IMG/VR virus record: IMGVR_UViG_3300037961_001042
Location: 1 to 25,673 of that record
DNA length: 25,673 nucleotides
DNA from: a virus
Direction: 5' to 3' (one strand)
In this document: positions 1-8,155 of the stretch, in pieces
Numbering within the stretch: the first letter of the stretch is position 1
Layout of the letters: every line of letters begins with the position of its first letter
The notes under the pieces: model-generated
Seen by the model: only the letters and a program-made list of their open reading frames with translations
Database searches by the model: none
Told to the model about the DNA's origin: nothing
Program-made: the position numbers and the translations under genes

Positions 1-2477
1 ATATTTACACTCAAGCAGGTCACTACTTTACAAAAAAACATCCCACAATGAATCAAATATCTTTAAGACATAGTGTCGACGCTGACAATATAATTCAATG
101 TGGAACTGATCCTGATGACGACAACGGCGACGTAATTTTAGAATATAGACTTGTAGAAATAGACTCAGACGGCAATTTTATTGCTGGAAGTGAGCTTGTT
201 GTAGAAACAAAAGAAATTAATACAAACTCAAATACAGACGGCTATCCTGGATTGCTTGTTACTAAAACTTTAAATATAGAAAGCATTCCTGTTGGAACAA
301 GGTTTAGGATATGGATTCGTAGAACTAATTGGCGACCAGGAGAAAGTGCTTTTACCAGCAATTTTAAATTTGATGTTGGTAACACTGGAACTGTGTCAGA
401 AATATATAGTCAAACAGCTTTTACAACTATTGATTGTAATTGTAGAGTTCTGATAAATTGGAGCGGTTACGACAGAAATACATACGGAAGCACAATAGAT
501 ATTCCTGCCTGTATTGATCCCGAAATAACACAAAAAGCCTTTTTAAAAGACATTATACAAAGGTTTAATTTAGTTATAGTTGCTGATCCTAATAACGCCG
601 CCAACCTTATTATAGAGCCTTACAGAGACTATGTTGGACAGGGTAGTATAAAGTATTGGACAGACAAGCTAGACACATCTAAAGAGGTTATAATAAAAGA
701 CACAGTAGACCTTCAAAAGAAAACAATAGATTTTTCAGACCAAGAAGACGACGACTATTTAAACAAAGAATTCAAAGAAAGTTTTCCAAATATTAATGTG
801 TATGGACACTATAAAAAAGAGGAGCAAGAGAATCAGTTTGCAAAAGGAGTGTTAAAAAATGAGTCTATTTTTGCTCCATATATTAATAGCAAGGTATGGA
901 CAAACTACGATTTTGACGAAACACTTCTTCCAAATATGGTTGTTCAATATGAATACAGTTATTCTGTTGATGACGACAATGTTGTTGAAATAAGTCAAGA
1001 ACCTACAAAGCCTAAATTGTTTTATTATTGCGGAGAAAGAACTACTGTTGTTGATGAGAGCGGAGCGTCTTTAACTTATTATATGCACTCAATAGAACCA
1101 GAAACAGACACAATAAGCTATCATAGTTTCCAGCAATACCCTCTTTGTAGTCCTTATGATATTAGCAGTGGAAGTTCGTTTTCGTCATATACTTTAACGT
1201 CTGCAAACTCTAGTTTGTATTGGAGTGGAGCGCCGCCAGTAGCTTATGACGCAACTGTGTTTAATTATGAGCCAGGAGGCAACGTAAGTTTAACACAAAA
1301 TAGTTTATTTTTTAAATACTGGAAAGTATATTTAGACGAGCTTTATAGTACAGACGCTAGGATAATGGAATGTTATTTGAACCTTAACGAGGTTGATATT
1401 TTAAACTTTAAATTCAATGATGAGATATTTATAAAAGACACTTACTGGCGTATTCTAAAAATACAAAATTATCAAGTAGGCGAGTTAGCTTCTACTAAAG
1501 TAACTCTTTTAAAAGTTATAGACAGTTTAATTCCTTACGCTGGTTGTACAAGAGTAGTAGGAGAAGTATCTGGAATTGGTAATACTTATAATGGTTATTA
1601 TTTATGGGTAGATGCGACAGACGCTAGTGCTACCCCTTCTTATCCAAACGGACTATATGCTGAGCCTCAATGTTGTATAAGCATGGGTGGACAGGTTGTA
1701 TGGAATAACACCGCACAAGCAAGCAATAACAGGTATCTGTGTTTGGCTGATGCTTCTAGCGCTCCTTTGTGGAAACAAGACATTACAAACAACAAAAACA
1801 TATTTTCTGATCCTGGAATAAAAAACGTGTTATCTAAAAAGCTAGGACGTGCAAATACACCTTTGAGAACAGGTAGTAATATTTCTAAATATACTAAATC
1901 TTTATTGCCTAGCTATGGAGACGATATTGTAATAAAATATAATACAACACCTATTGATGTTCCCTCTTTACAAGGCGAGAATCATAGAATTATGTTAGTA
2001 GGATATACAGAAGGAACTACAACAGGATATGCTTATGTGCAAGGAGACGAGCTTTTAGACAGAATAAAAATTCCACCTAATAGCAACACAAGAATAAATG
2101 TTAAAGCTACTGTGACAGTAATAGGAGGAGAAGACGCTTCATATACGCTTGGCCATACAGACATAATAGCACACTATACAGCTTTTATAAGTATGAATGG
2201 AACAATCACACAAATAGGAACAGCAGGTGGAGTTGAGGAGTATCAACTAAATCAAACGACTTCGCGTGTTAGTCTTTATATTGATGTTTCAGAGTCAGAG
2301 CTTAGAATAGGTTTATTAGACAGTATTGGAACAACTAAGAGAATATGGACTATTAATTTAGATATGGACGTTCAAGAAATTAACAATTTAAATTATCCAT
2401 ATAAAGCCAACTACGCTTTATATCAAGACCAGAATCCAATTAATTTACAAGATTACGAAAACTTACTATGGAATTAA
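1..2477 (+). CDS. Tail hub / baseplate-like structural protein (5' partial)
   Basis: Large phage structural protein of at least 824 residues. The reading frame is open from base 3 with no stop, and the first ATG (base 48) looks internal, so the true start is probably left of the window. The middle of the protein (a stretch with LKDIIQRFNLVIVADP, then YRDYVG and YWTDKLD) resembles hub or tail-associated-lysin type proteins that sit at the tail tip, in which a host-cell-facing ring binds the tape measure. The C-terminal third has many short beta-strand-like segments and ends in an N/Y-rich stretch. It directly precedes the tape measure gene, with only a 59-aa ORF between, which supports a tail-tip role. 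No peptidoglycan hydrolase motif was recognised. The assignment rests on context and general resemblance, so the exact baseplate role is uncertain. Confidence 0.6.
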   Translation, partial: IYTQAGHYFTKKHPTMNQISLRHSVDADNIIQCGTDPDDDNGDVILEYRLVEIDSDGNFIAGSELVVETKEINTNSNTDGYPGLLVTKTLNIESIPVGTRFRIWIRRTNWRPGESAFTSNFKFDVGNTGTVSEIYSQTAFTTIDCNCRVLINWSGYDRNTYGSTIDIPACIDPEITQKAFLKDIIQRFNLVIVADPNNAANLIIEPYRDYVGQGSIKYWTDKLDTSKEVIIKDTVDLQKKTIDFSDQEDDDYLNKEFKESFPNINVYGHYKKEEQENQFAKGVLKNESIFAPYINSKVWTNYDFDETLLPNMVVQYEYSYSVDDDNVVEISQEPTKPKLFYYCGERTTVVDESGASLTYYMHSIEPETDTISYHSFQQYPLCSPYDISSGSSFSSYTLTSANSSLYWSGAPPVAYDATVFNYEPGGNVSLTQNSLFFKYWKVYLDELYSTDARIMECYLNLNEVDILNFKFNDEIFIKDTYWRILKIQNYQVGELASTKVTLLKVIDSLIPYAGCTRVVGEVSGIGNTYNGYYLWVDATDASATPSYPNGLYAEPQCCISMGGQVVWNNTAQASNNRYLCLADASSAPLWKQDITNNKNIFSDPGIKNVLSKKLGRANTPLRTGSNISKYTKSLLPSYGDDIVIKYNTTPIDVPSLQGENHRIMLVGYTEGTTTGYAYVQGDELLDRIKIPPNSNTRINVKATVTVIGGEDASYTLGHTDIIAHYTAFISMNGTITQIGTAGGVEEYQLNQTTSRVSLYIDVSESELRIGLLDSIGTTKRIWTINLDMDVQEINNLNYPYKANYALYQDQNPINLQDYENLLWN

Positions 2478-2647
2478 AAAATCACATACAATTTAGCACT
2501 ATCTCAATGATAGCACAATTAAAAATTATAAACTCAATAGAGCTTAAAGACAAGCAATACGATTTCCTTTATGGCTTAAATGAGAAACACTCAAGTTTTA
2601 AAAGAATGTTTAAAGAATTAAAAAGAATAATATGGCGCAAGATGTAA
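2468..2647 (+). CDS. Small protein between hub and tape measure genes (59 aa)
   Basis: A 59-residue ORF, MELKNHIQFSTISM at the start and KELKRIIWRKM at the end, rich in Lys and predicted largely helical. It starts inside the end of the upstream structural gene (10-bp overlap) and runs 16 bp into the tape measure gene, the tight packing seen through the rest of the phage. I do not recognise a family. Its place just before the tape measure is where small tail chaperone-like or connector genes can occur, but the real frameshifted chaperone pair of this phage lies at 24052-24839, so that role is unlikely. The ORF could also be a chance reading frame filling the gap. Confidence 0.5.
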   Translation: MELKNHIQFSTISMIAQLKIINSIELKDKQYDFLYGLNEKHSSFKRMFKELKRIIWRKM

Positions 2648-4494
2648 ATGTAAATATAAACGTCAAAGGAGCTTCTGATGGAGGCAAAAAAGTAGACAAG
2701 CTAGGTTCTAATTTAAAGAAAACTAAAGGCGATGCAGAGAGCTTAGGAACGAGTTTAAGCAACGCTTGGGGAGAGGTTAACATACTAGGCACAAGTCTAG
2801 GTAGTGTTTCTAAGGCTTTTAAAGCAACAGCCGCTTCTGGAAAACTAATGTTTAAGTCAATTAAAGTTGGTTTAATATCAACAGGAATAGGAGCTTTTGT
2901 TGTAGCGATAGGATCACTAGCAACATACTTTTCACAAACAAAAGCAGGAGCAGAGCTTCTAGAAACAACGCTTGCAACACTAGGAGCGGCAATAAAAGTC
3001 ATCACAGATAGAATAGCTAATTTTGGAGGCTCTATAATTAAGGTATTTAAAGGAGACTTTAAAGGAGCGGCTAAAGACATGAAAAACGCTTTAGCAGGAA
3101 TAGGCACAGAAATTAAAAAAGAAATAAAACTAGCTAATGATTTAGCAAAAGCTACAATAAATCTAAGAGATAGTCAAAGAGAGTTAAATGTAGAAACAGC
3201 AAAACAAAGAGCAGAAGTAGAGGCGTTAAAGTTAATTGCAGAAGACCAGTCAAAGACAGAAGAAGTAAGGCTAGAAGCGGCACAAAAAGCCTTTGCAATA
3301 GAACAAGAATTGCTAGACAAAAGAGTTGCAAATGCAGAAGAAGCTGTACGGATTCAGCAAGAGCAAATGGCTATGGGAGAAAACACAGCTGAAGACTTAG
3401 ACAGGCTAGCAGAACTTGAAATTAACTTGTTTAATATTCAACAAGAATCTGGAACAAAACAAATAGAGCTTAATAATAAAATCAATGCTATTAAGCAAGA
3501 AACTATTAATAAAACAAAACAAGAAAAAGCTGAGGAGCTAGCTAAGATTAAAGAGGTTGAAGCGGCTGAAAGACAATCGGCTTTGGATAGAATGAAAACA
3601 AACCAAAGATTTAAAGATGAAATCTTAGACAGAAATTTATCAGCAGAAGAAAAAGAAACAAAAGCACTAGAACAGCAAGCTCAAAAAAGGAGAGATTTAA
3701 TAAACGAACAATTTAACGCTCAACAATTAAGTGTGGAAAGGTTTGAAACTTTACACAACGAAATAAACGATGAGCTTGTAAAAGGTCTTGAAGATATTAG
3801 ACAAAAATTTAAAGACGCTGAAAAAGCCGAAGCACAAGCAAAGCAAGACTTATTAGACGCGGACATTGAATATATGCTACAAACTTTTAAGGACGGAGCA
3901 CAATTTGTAGAAAACCACACAGCAGAACAAATTCAAACCTTTGTTGCGTATCACAAAAAGCAAAGAAAATTAGACGCAGAAACAGCTATGCTAAAAGACG
4001 CAACAATACAGTCTGGCTTAGCCGCTACTGAAAGCGTTGTTGCTGGAATAAGTGGTTTGTTAAAAGAAGGCACAAAAGGCGCTAAAGCCGCCGCTATGGC
4101 TCAAATACTTATTGACACAGCTAAAGGTATTTCTAGTGCTATTGCAGGAGCAACAGCCGCCGCCGCAGGTACTGGGCCAGCCGCTGTAATTTCTCAGCCT
4201 TTATTCTTAGCACAAATGATAGGAACAGTATTAACAGGAATTGCAAACGCAAAAGCTACACTAGGAAAAGTTCCAGGAGGAGGCGGAGGAGGTGGAGGCA
4301 CTCCTAGCGTTTCTGCTGGTGGTTCGCCTAATCGACCTACTGGTCAACAGTTCGAATCTATGATACCTCAACAATTAACAGAAACTATTGAGAGCGAGCA
4401 ACAAGATCAAACTATTCAAGCCTATGTTGTTGAGAATGATATTAGCAATGCTCAAGCACTGCAAGAGGAGTTAGAAACACAAGCGACCTTGTAA
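2632..4494 (+). CDS. Tail tape measure protein
   Basis: Tape measure protein of 620 residues, the scaffold that sets tail length and is ejected with the DNA. Visible features: a Gly/Lys/Ser-rich N-terminus (residues 1-78), a hydrophobic segment at about 79-100 (VGLISTGIGAFVVAIGSL), a long charged helical region rich in Glu, Lys, Gln and Ala to about residue 440 (coiled-coil-like, with KAEAQAKQDL-type stretches), a second hydrophobic Ala/Gly-rich region at about 475-545, then eight consecutive glycines (549-556) and a flexible tail. This layout is typical of siphophage tape measures. At about 1.5 angstrom per residue it would fit a tail slightly under 100 nm, short for the family. The ATG lies inside the preceding small ORF. 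No lytic domain was seen. Confidence 0.85.
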   Translation: MAQDVNVNINVKGASDGGKKVDKLGSNLKKTKGDAESLGTSLSNAWGEVNILGTSLGSVSKAFKATAASGKLMFKSIKVGLISTGIGAFVVAIGSLATYFSQTKAGAELLETTLATLGAAIKVITDRIANFGGSIIKVFKGDFKGAAKDMKNALAGIGTEIKKEIKLANDLAKATINLRDSQRELNVETAKQRAEVEALKLIAEDQSKTEEVRLEAAQKAFAIEQELLDKRVANAEEAVRIQQEQMAMGENTAEDLDRLAELEINLFNIQQESGTKQIELNNKINAIKQETINKTKQEKAEELAKIKEVEAAERQSALDRMKTNQRFKDEILDRNLSAEEKETKALEQQAQKRRDLINEQFNAQQLSVERFETLHNEINDELVKGLEDIRQKFKDAEKAEAQAKQDLLDADIEYMLQTFKDGAQFVENHTAEQIQTFVAYHKKQRKLDAETAMLKDATIQSGLAATESVVAGISGLLKEGTKGAKAAAMAQILIDTAKGISSAIAGATAAAAGTGPAAVISQPLFLAQMIGTVLTGIANAKATLGKVPGGGGGGGGTPSVSAGGSPNRPTGQQFESMIPQQLTETIESEQQDQTIQAYVVENDISNAQALQEELETQATL

Positions 4495-4525
4495 ACAAAA
4501 TTAAGCTAAATATATTTATAAAAAA
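4489..4525 (+). promoter_or_regulatory. Promoter-like element P1 before prohead protease
   Basis: A TTG at 4489-4491, 19 bp, then TATATTTA at 4511-4518 followed by T and six A. The layout matches the Bacteroidota vegetative promoter (TTG at -33, TAnnTTTG at -7) except that the last base of the -7 box is A. The 37-bp element matches the one at 7825-7861 at 30 positions, and its right half is repeated at 24038-24052. It would start a transcript about 10 bases before the protease ATG. It overlaps the last codons of the tape measure gene. Confidence 0.55.
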
Positions 4526-4533
4526 TAACACAA

Positions 4534-5490
4534 ATGAAGAAGCCAAAAATAGTTGAATTATTAATAGACGAAACAGAAGACATCTTCGGAATACAGGCTA
4601 TAAGCCTTGTTGCAAACCCAGCTATTGAGCGAGGGTGGGTAGCTTTAAACAAAGACAAATTTGTATCATTAGCAAAAATTAACGAAGACAAAAGAACTTT
4701 AGTAGGAGTAGCTTTAATTCCAGAAAAACAAATTCCAAGATATTCAGAAGAAGACGGAGAGTATTTAGTTTTCTTTTCTAAGGAAACAATAGAGAAAGCA
4801 CAAGAGTTATTTATGAATAGCTTAAAAAACAACAACGCTACCTTAGAACACAAAGAAGACATTGAAGGCGTTAGCGTTATAGAGACATGGATTAAAGAAG
4901 ACAAAAACGACAAGTCTAATTTATACGGATTCCAAGACGTGCCTGTCGGAAGTTGGTTTGTAAAAATGAAAATATATAACGACGAGGTGTGGAAAGAGGT
5001 CAAGGAAAATAAGCTAAGAGGTTACTCGATAGAAGGCTACTTCGTTGACAGAGCTGTTGAAATGCAAAAACAAGACATATTAGATTTAGCTGAGGAGTGC
5101 GTAGAATGTGAACAAAAAGAAGTCTTAGACGAAATTAAAGACGTTCTTTTAAATGCTGAATTAAAGCCAGACAAGACCTTAGACGGAACACCAGTCTATA
5201 AAGATGTTGAAAAAGCAGAACTTTATGGAGAGCTATTTTTTGATTGTATTGGAAGTCATGCACACGAAATTGATTCAGAGGTTTATTTTATGGCTTGCAA
5301 GTCACACCAAGAGCTAATGAAGAAAAGAAAAAAGAAAGTAAAGTACAAGAAAAAGAAATACACAAGCTCTGACTATTTAGCCAAATACGACTGGGATCAA
5401 TGTATGAGAGACCAGATGGCTGAATACGGCAATGAAGAAACAGCCGCAAAAGTGTGTGCCGCAATAAAAAATAAAACTGTAAATCGCTGA
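4534..5490 (+). CDS. Prohead protease, XkdF-like serine protease family
   Basis: Capsid maturation protease of 318 residues in the XkdF-like (Peptidase S78_2 type) family, which cuts scaffold and capsid precursors inside the prohead. The N-terminal 175 residues carry the family pattern: EDIFGIQAISLVANPAIE near the start, GVALIPEKQIPRY, the likely catalytic His106 in ATLEHKEDIEG, VPVGSWFVKMKI, and the likely catalytic Ser165 in RGYSIEGYF. After a Cys pair (ECVECEQ) comes a Lys-rich linker and a C-terminal segment WDQCMRDQMAEYGNEETA followed by a second Cys, a motif I associate with the ends of several Bacteroidota phage head proteins. Scaffold-like and major capsid genes follow immediately, as expected. 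A promoter-like element lies just upstream. Confidence 0.8.
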   Translation: MKKPKIVELLIDETEDIFGIQAISLVANPAIERGWVALNKDKFVSLAKINEDKRTLVGVALIPEKQIPRYSEEDGEYLVFFSKETIEKAQELFMNSLKNNNATLEHKEDIEGVSVIETWIKEDKNDKSNLYGFQDVPVGSWFVKMKIYNDEVWKEVKENKLRGYSIEGYFVDRAVEMQKQDILDLAEECVECEQKEVLDEIKDVLLNAELKPDKTLDGTPVYKDVEKAELYGELFFDCIGSHAHEIDSEVYFMACKSHQELMKKRKKKVKYKKKKYTSSDYLAKYDWDQCMRDQMAEYGNEETAAKVCAAIKNKTVNR

Positions 5491-5549
5491 TTCCTTATTT
5501 TGAATAGGAACAATTAATAATTATTAATATATATAAAAAAAGTCAAGAC
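5491..5549. promoter_or_regulatory. Intergenic hairpin and AT palindrome
   Basis: Between the protease and scaffold-like genes. TTCCT (5491-5495) and AGGAA (5506-5510) pair around an inner ATT/AAT (5497-5499 with 5503-5505), one T bulged, loop TTG. It is followed by the perfect 16-bp palindrome ATTAATAATTATTAAT (5513-5528) and then TATATATAAAAAAAG. There is no clean T-tract after the hairpin, so a terminator is doubtful. The AT-rich part may be the leader or a weak promoter for the next gene. Confidence 0.35.
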
Positions 5550-6179
5550 ATGAGTTCAATAAAAAAAATCAAAGAGCTTTTAAAGCTATCTAAAAAGAAG
5601 ACATACAAGATCAATATGTATGCAGAAGCAATCCTAGATGACGCAAGAGTCATAGCAACAGACGCTGAAAAATTTGACATAGGCGCAGAGGTTTATGTTA
5701 TAAACGATGCAGGCGAGGTAGAATCTTTAGCACAAGGAATCTACACACTAGACGACAACTCGAAAATAAGAATCGACGCTGAAAGTAGAGTAGCTGGTTT
5801 TGGCGAAGAAGAAGAAGTTGTAGAAGAAGAAGTTGTAGTTGAAGAAATGGCGGAGGAGTCAGAAGCAGAGGAGACTGACTGGGCAAAAACTTTCGAAGAA
5901 ATGAAAGACAGAGTTGCTGAGTTAGAAAAAGCTGTATTTGGAGACAAAGCGGCTGAAGAAACTGAGGAGCTTTCTAAGGAAACAACAGACCTATCTACTG
6001 ACGTTATGGGCGAAATTATTACACGCCTTAATTCAATGGAAGAAAAATTTAGTGGCTTAGAAAATGAGTCATCTAATGACGGCGTAAATGTTTCGCCAAG
6101 TGTTAACAATAATCAAGAAATTAATTTGTCTAAACTTTCAGTTAAGGAAAGAGTAGCATATTTCGTAAACAAAAACTAA
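5550..6179 (+). CDS. Acidic scaffold-like head assembly protein
   Basis: A 209-residue protein between the prohead protease and the major capsid protein, the usual place for a capsid scaffold. The N-terminus is basic (KKIKELLKLSKKKTYKI), a small beta-rich part follows (EVYVINDAGEVESLAQGIY), then a very acidic stretch at about 86-110 containing two tandem copies of EEEVV, encoded by a perfect 15-bp tandem repeat at 5808-5837. The rest is helical and Glu-rich with a short coiled-coil-like part (WAKTFEEMKDRVAELEKAVFG) and ends in LSVKERVAYFVNKN. The size, charge and position fit a scaffold or its protease-cleaved precursor, but there is no sequence-level family recognition, so the role is inferred. 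Confidence 0.6.
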   Translation: MSSIKKIKELLKLSKKKTYKINMYAEAILDDARVIATDAEKFDIGAEVYVINDAGEVESLAQGIYTLDDNSKIRIDAESRVAGFGEEEEVVEEEVVVEEMAEESEAEETDWAKTFEEMKDRVAELEKAVFGDKAAEETEELSKETTDLSTDVMGEIITRLNSMEEKFSGLENESSNDGVNVSPSVNNNQEINLSKLSVKERVAYFVNKN

Positions 6180-6190
6180 ATACTTAAAAA

Positions 6191-7120
6191 ATGAAAAAGA
6201 ATTTATCTAAGAAGTATGACTTAACTCAGTCAGTAACTTCAAACTATGCAGGAGAAGCGGCGGCTGGATATATCTCAGCGGCGTTGCTTTCTAATAAGAC
6301 TATCGCAAACAACGAACTGACAGTTTTAAACAATGTAGAGTACAAAGCTAACTTAAGAAAAATTACTGTTGCTGGAACGGCTGGTAACTTAATGGCTAAT
6401 GCTACTTGTGATTTTGATGACTCTGGAACAGTTACTTATGCTGAAAGAGTCTTAACACCTAAAAATTTAGATGTAAACACTCAAGTTTGCAAGAAAGAAT
6501 TTTTAAGTTCTTGGGAAGGTCAAAACATGACAGCTGGCTTAAACGGCACTCTACCTTTAGAGTTCACTGATTACTTAATTGGACAAACAGCTGAGAGAGT
6601 TTCTCAAGAAATTCAACAGTCAATCTGGGACGGAAACGGATCAAACGACGGACAGTTTGATGGCTTTAAATTATTACTAGCGGCTGATTCAGATGTAAAC
6701 GACGTAACTGGAACAACTTTAACTAACTCTAATATTGACGAGGAGTTAATAAAAGTAATTGATGCTATACCTTCTGCTGTATATGGAAAAGATGATTTAA
6801 AAATCTGGCTACCTACAAGCGCTTGGAGACTATACATTCAAAACCAAGCAATAGCTGGTTATCAAAATCAATACCATATGCAAGCAGATTTTCCACTTGT
6901 ATTTAACGGAATTAAACTAGCGGAAGCTCCAGGCTTAGCGGCTGACACAATGGTAGCTGGAAGAACGTCTAATATGTTCTTTGGAACTGACGGATCATCT
7001 AGCGAAGTTCGTGTTTTAGACATGGCTGAACTTGACGGCTCTGACAATATTAGAATGATAATGCGATTTAACGCTGGCGTTAACTACGCATTTGGTTCTG
7101 ACATGGTTCTTTACGCATAA
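6191..7120 (+). CDS. Major capsid protein (HK97-fold type expected)
   Basis: Major head protein of 309 residues. It follows protease and scaffold-like genes and is itself followed by a strong terminator, the usual layout for a highly expressed capsid gene. The sequence fits Bacteroidota phage capsid proteins: KYDLTQSVTSNYAGEAAAGYI at the N-terminus, TICKKEF-like segment (VNTQVCKKEFLSSWEGQ), LPLEFTDYLIGQTAERVSQE, the helix VIDAIPSAVYGKDDLKIWLP and the C-terminal beta part MIMRFNAGVNYAFGSDMVLY. Codon use is clean and GC is slightly higher than in neighbours, as expected for an abundant protein. No covalent cross-link residues can be assigned by eye. The HK97 fold is family expectation, not shown by the sequence alone. 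Confidence 0.8.
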   Translation: MKKNLSKKYDLTQSVTSNYAGEAAAGYISAALLSNKTIANNELTVLNNVEYKANLRKITVAGTAGNLMANATCDFDDSGTVTYAERVLTPKNLDVNTQVCKKEFLSSWEGQNMTAGLNGTLPLEFTDYLIGQTAERVSQEIQQSIWDGNGSNDGQFDGFKLLLAADSDVNDVTGTTLTNSNIDEELIKVIDAIPSAVYGKDDLKIWLPTSAWRLYIQNQAIAGYQNQYHMQADFPLVFNGIKLAEAPGLAADTMVAGRTSNMFFGTDGSSSEVRVLDMAELDGSDNIRMIMRFNAGVNYAFGSDMVLYA

Positions 7121-7131
7121 TGATTTTAACT

Positions 7132-7157
7132 GGGAGGTTGCAATATACCTCCCTTTT
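7132..7157 (+). terminator. Rho-independent terminator after capsid gene
   Basis: GGGAGGT (7132-7138) pairs perfectly with ACCTCCC (7147-7153) around an 8-base loop and is followed by TTTT. It lies 11 bp after the capsid stop codon. Confidence 0.8.
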
Positions 7158-7180
7158 ATATAACTTTTAAAATATAAAAA

Positions 7181-7771
7181 ATGGCTAATAAAAAATACGA
7201 TTTTGCGTGTAATGTCAGCGAGGGGAGACTCGTCTCTTGCCGTGATGTGGTGGGAGGCGTAAAGGCTATCTATTTGATTACTTATGCGGCTGACTTCTTG
7301 TCTACGCTTGCAAAGTCTTCTAACGAGCTAACAGACGCTAACTCAGCACACACGTTCTTTAAATACGACCTTAGACAAGGAACGACAGGTTTTAATGCTA
7401 ACGTAACTGGAGACAATGCTACTGGAACAACTTTCTATGAGCAAACTTTAGAAGTAGTTTTGCAAAAGATTGTTAAAGAAGACATTCCAAACTTAGATAA
7501 TATTATCAAAGGCAGATGTCAAATCTTTGTTTTAGATAACAACGATAATTGTTTCTTAATGGGAGCGGAACACGGAGCAACTTGTACGGCTGGCGCTATG
7601 TCTTTGGGAACAGCGAAGGGCGATCTTTCTGGATTCACGCTAACATTCACAGCTCAAGAAAAAGAGAATTACATTGTGAAAGCAACAGCAGGAGAAGGCA
7701 CAGCAGGCTATCCATTCGATGCTTGGACTTCTAATGTTCCTACAATAACAGCTGGAACTACTCCAGTTTAA
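7181..7771 (+). CDS. Probable major tail tube protein
   Basis: A 196-residue protein placed between two terminators right after the major capsid gene, which suggests an abundant virion protein with its own transcript. The N-terminus NKKYDFACNVSEGRLVSC, the segment GGVKAIYLITYA and the later KYDLRQGTTGFNANV and TFYEQTLEVVLQKI read like the beta-strand pattern of siphophage tail tube proteins. KGRCQIFVLDNNDNCFLMGAEHG and DLSGFTLTFTAQEKENYIVKA fit strands of the same fold. The C-terminal ITAGTTPV tail is flexible. Tail tube is the best call from length, position and pattern. A head decoration protein is the main alternative. Confidence 0.6.
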   Translation: MANKKYDFACNVSEGRLVSCRDVVGGVKAIYLITYAADFLSTLAKSSNELTDANSAHTFFKYDLRQGTTGFNANVTGDNATGTTFYEQTLEVVLQKIVKEDIPNLDNIIKGRCQIFVLDNNDNCFLMGAEHGATCTAGAMSLGTAKGDLSGFTLTFTAQEKENYIVKATAGEGTAGYPFDAWTSNVPTITAGTTPV

Positions 7772-7800
7772 TAAGAGTTTTCTATTCTGTTTTTAAAAAG

Positions 7801-7822
7801 GGCAACTTCGGTTGCCTTTTTT
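7801..7822 (+). terminator. Strong Rho-independent terminator after tail tube gene
   Basis: GGCAAC (7801-7806), TTCG tetraloop (7807-7810), GTTGCC (7811-7816) and six T (7817-7822). Five A precede it at 7795-7799, separated from the stem by one G. This is a textbook terminator. Confidence 0.93.
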
Positions 7823-7824
7823 AT

Positions 7825-7861
7825 TTGTAAACAAAAGGTAAATATTTATATTTATAAAAAA
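7825..7861 (+). promoter_or_regulatory. Promoter-like element P2
   Basis: TTGTAAACAAAA at 7825-7836, 10 variable bases, then TATATTTATAAAAAA at 7847-7861. The TTG to TATATTTA spacing is 19 bp, identical to the element at 4489. It begins 3 bp after the terminator T-tract and sits 8 bp before the next ATG, so it likely restarts transcription of the portal region after termination. Confidence 0.65.
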
Positions 7862-7869
7862 GTAACATC

Positions 7870-8037
7870 ATGATAATAGTTAAAAAAGAGTATCTTCAAA
7901 CCACGCTAGGTTATAAAATACCTCTTGGCGAAATGAATCAACACCAGTTGCAATGTGCTAAGGACGCATGGGGAGACAAGTATTTTGAAAAAGCAAAGAA
8001 ACAAAAGAAAGCAATAGACAATGACTTGGAAGGTTAG
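7870..8037 (+). CDS. Small protein (55 aa), first gene of portal transcript
   Basis: A 55-residue ORF beginning MIIVKKEYLQTTLGYKIPLG and ending KKQKKAIDNDLEG. It is the first gene after promoter-like element P2, and its end overlaps the next small gene by 17 bp. The VKKEYL start followed by a short strand and a helix (MNQHQLQCAKDAW) is a form I associate with tiny genes next to head genes in flavobacterial phages, but I know no function for it. The good leader, the spacing and the coupling to the next genes argue that it is translated. Confidence 0.6.
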   Translation: MIIVKKEYLQTTLGYKIPLGEMNQHQLQCAKDAWGDKYFEKAKKQKKAIDNDLEG

Positions 8038-8155
8038 AGACGAATATAAGGAAAACACTATATTGTTTGATATTAACGCCTTGAGTGAGTTAGAGCAAAA
8101 AAAATTACAGGAAATAATTCCAGACATTATAAACAAGTATTTTGAGAAAATATGA
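8021..8155 (+). CDS. Small acidic protein (44 aa)
   Basis: A 44-residue ORF, MTWKVRDEYKENTILFDI followed by a helical part NALSELEQKKLQEIIPDI. It overlaps the previous small gene by 17 bp, and its TGA overlaps the next ATG in an ATGA junction, the same coupling used elsewhere in this phage. The composition (a short beta hairpin then an amphipathic helix) looks protein-like. No family is recognised. Confidence 0.55.
   Translation: MTWKVRDEYKENTILFDINALSELEQKKLQEIIPDIINKYFEKI

Noticed and set aside
2610-3107. Minus-strand ORF of 165 codons opposite the tape measure gene
   Set aside because: It lies wholly opposite a strong coding gene with tape measure composition and reads as low-complexity Ser/Leu/Pro sequence. 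It is a shadow frame.
4506-5003. Minus-strand ORF of 165 codons opposite the protease gene
   Set aside because: Opposite a gene with clear protease motifs; no motifs of its own and no suitable neighbours in that direction.
5500-5535. TTG and TATATATA before the scaffold-like gene as a promoter
   Set aside because: Spacing of 25 bp is too long and the -7 box is poor.
5698-6109. Minus-strand ORFs opposite the scaffold-like gene
   Set aside because: Ser- and Leu-rich readings of the GAA-repeat DNA on the other strand.
6163-6190. GTAAACAAAA before the capsid gene as a fourth copy of the promoter-like element
   Set aside because: It is coding sequence of the previous gene's end and no TATATTTA lies at the right distance.
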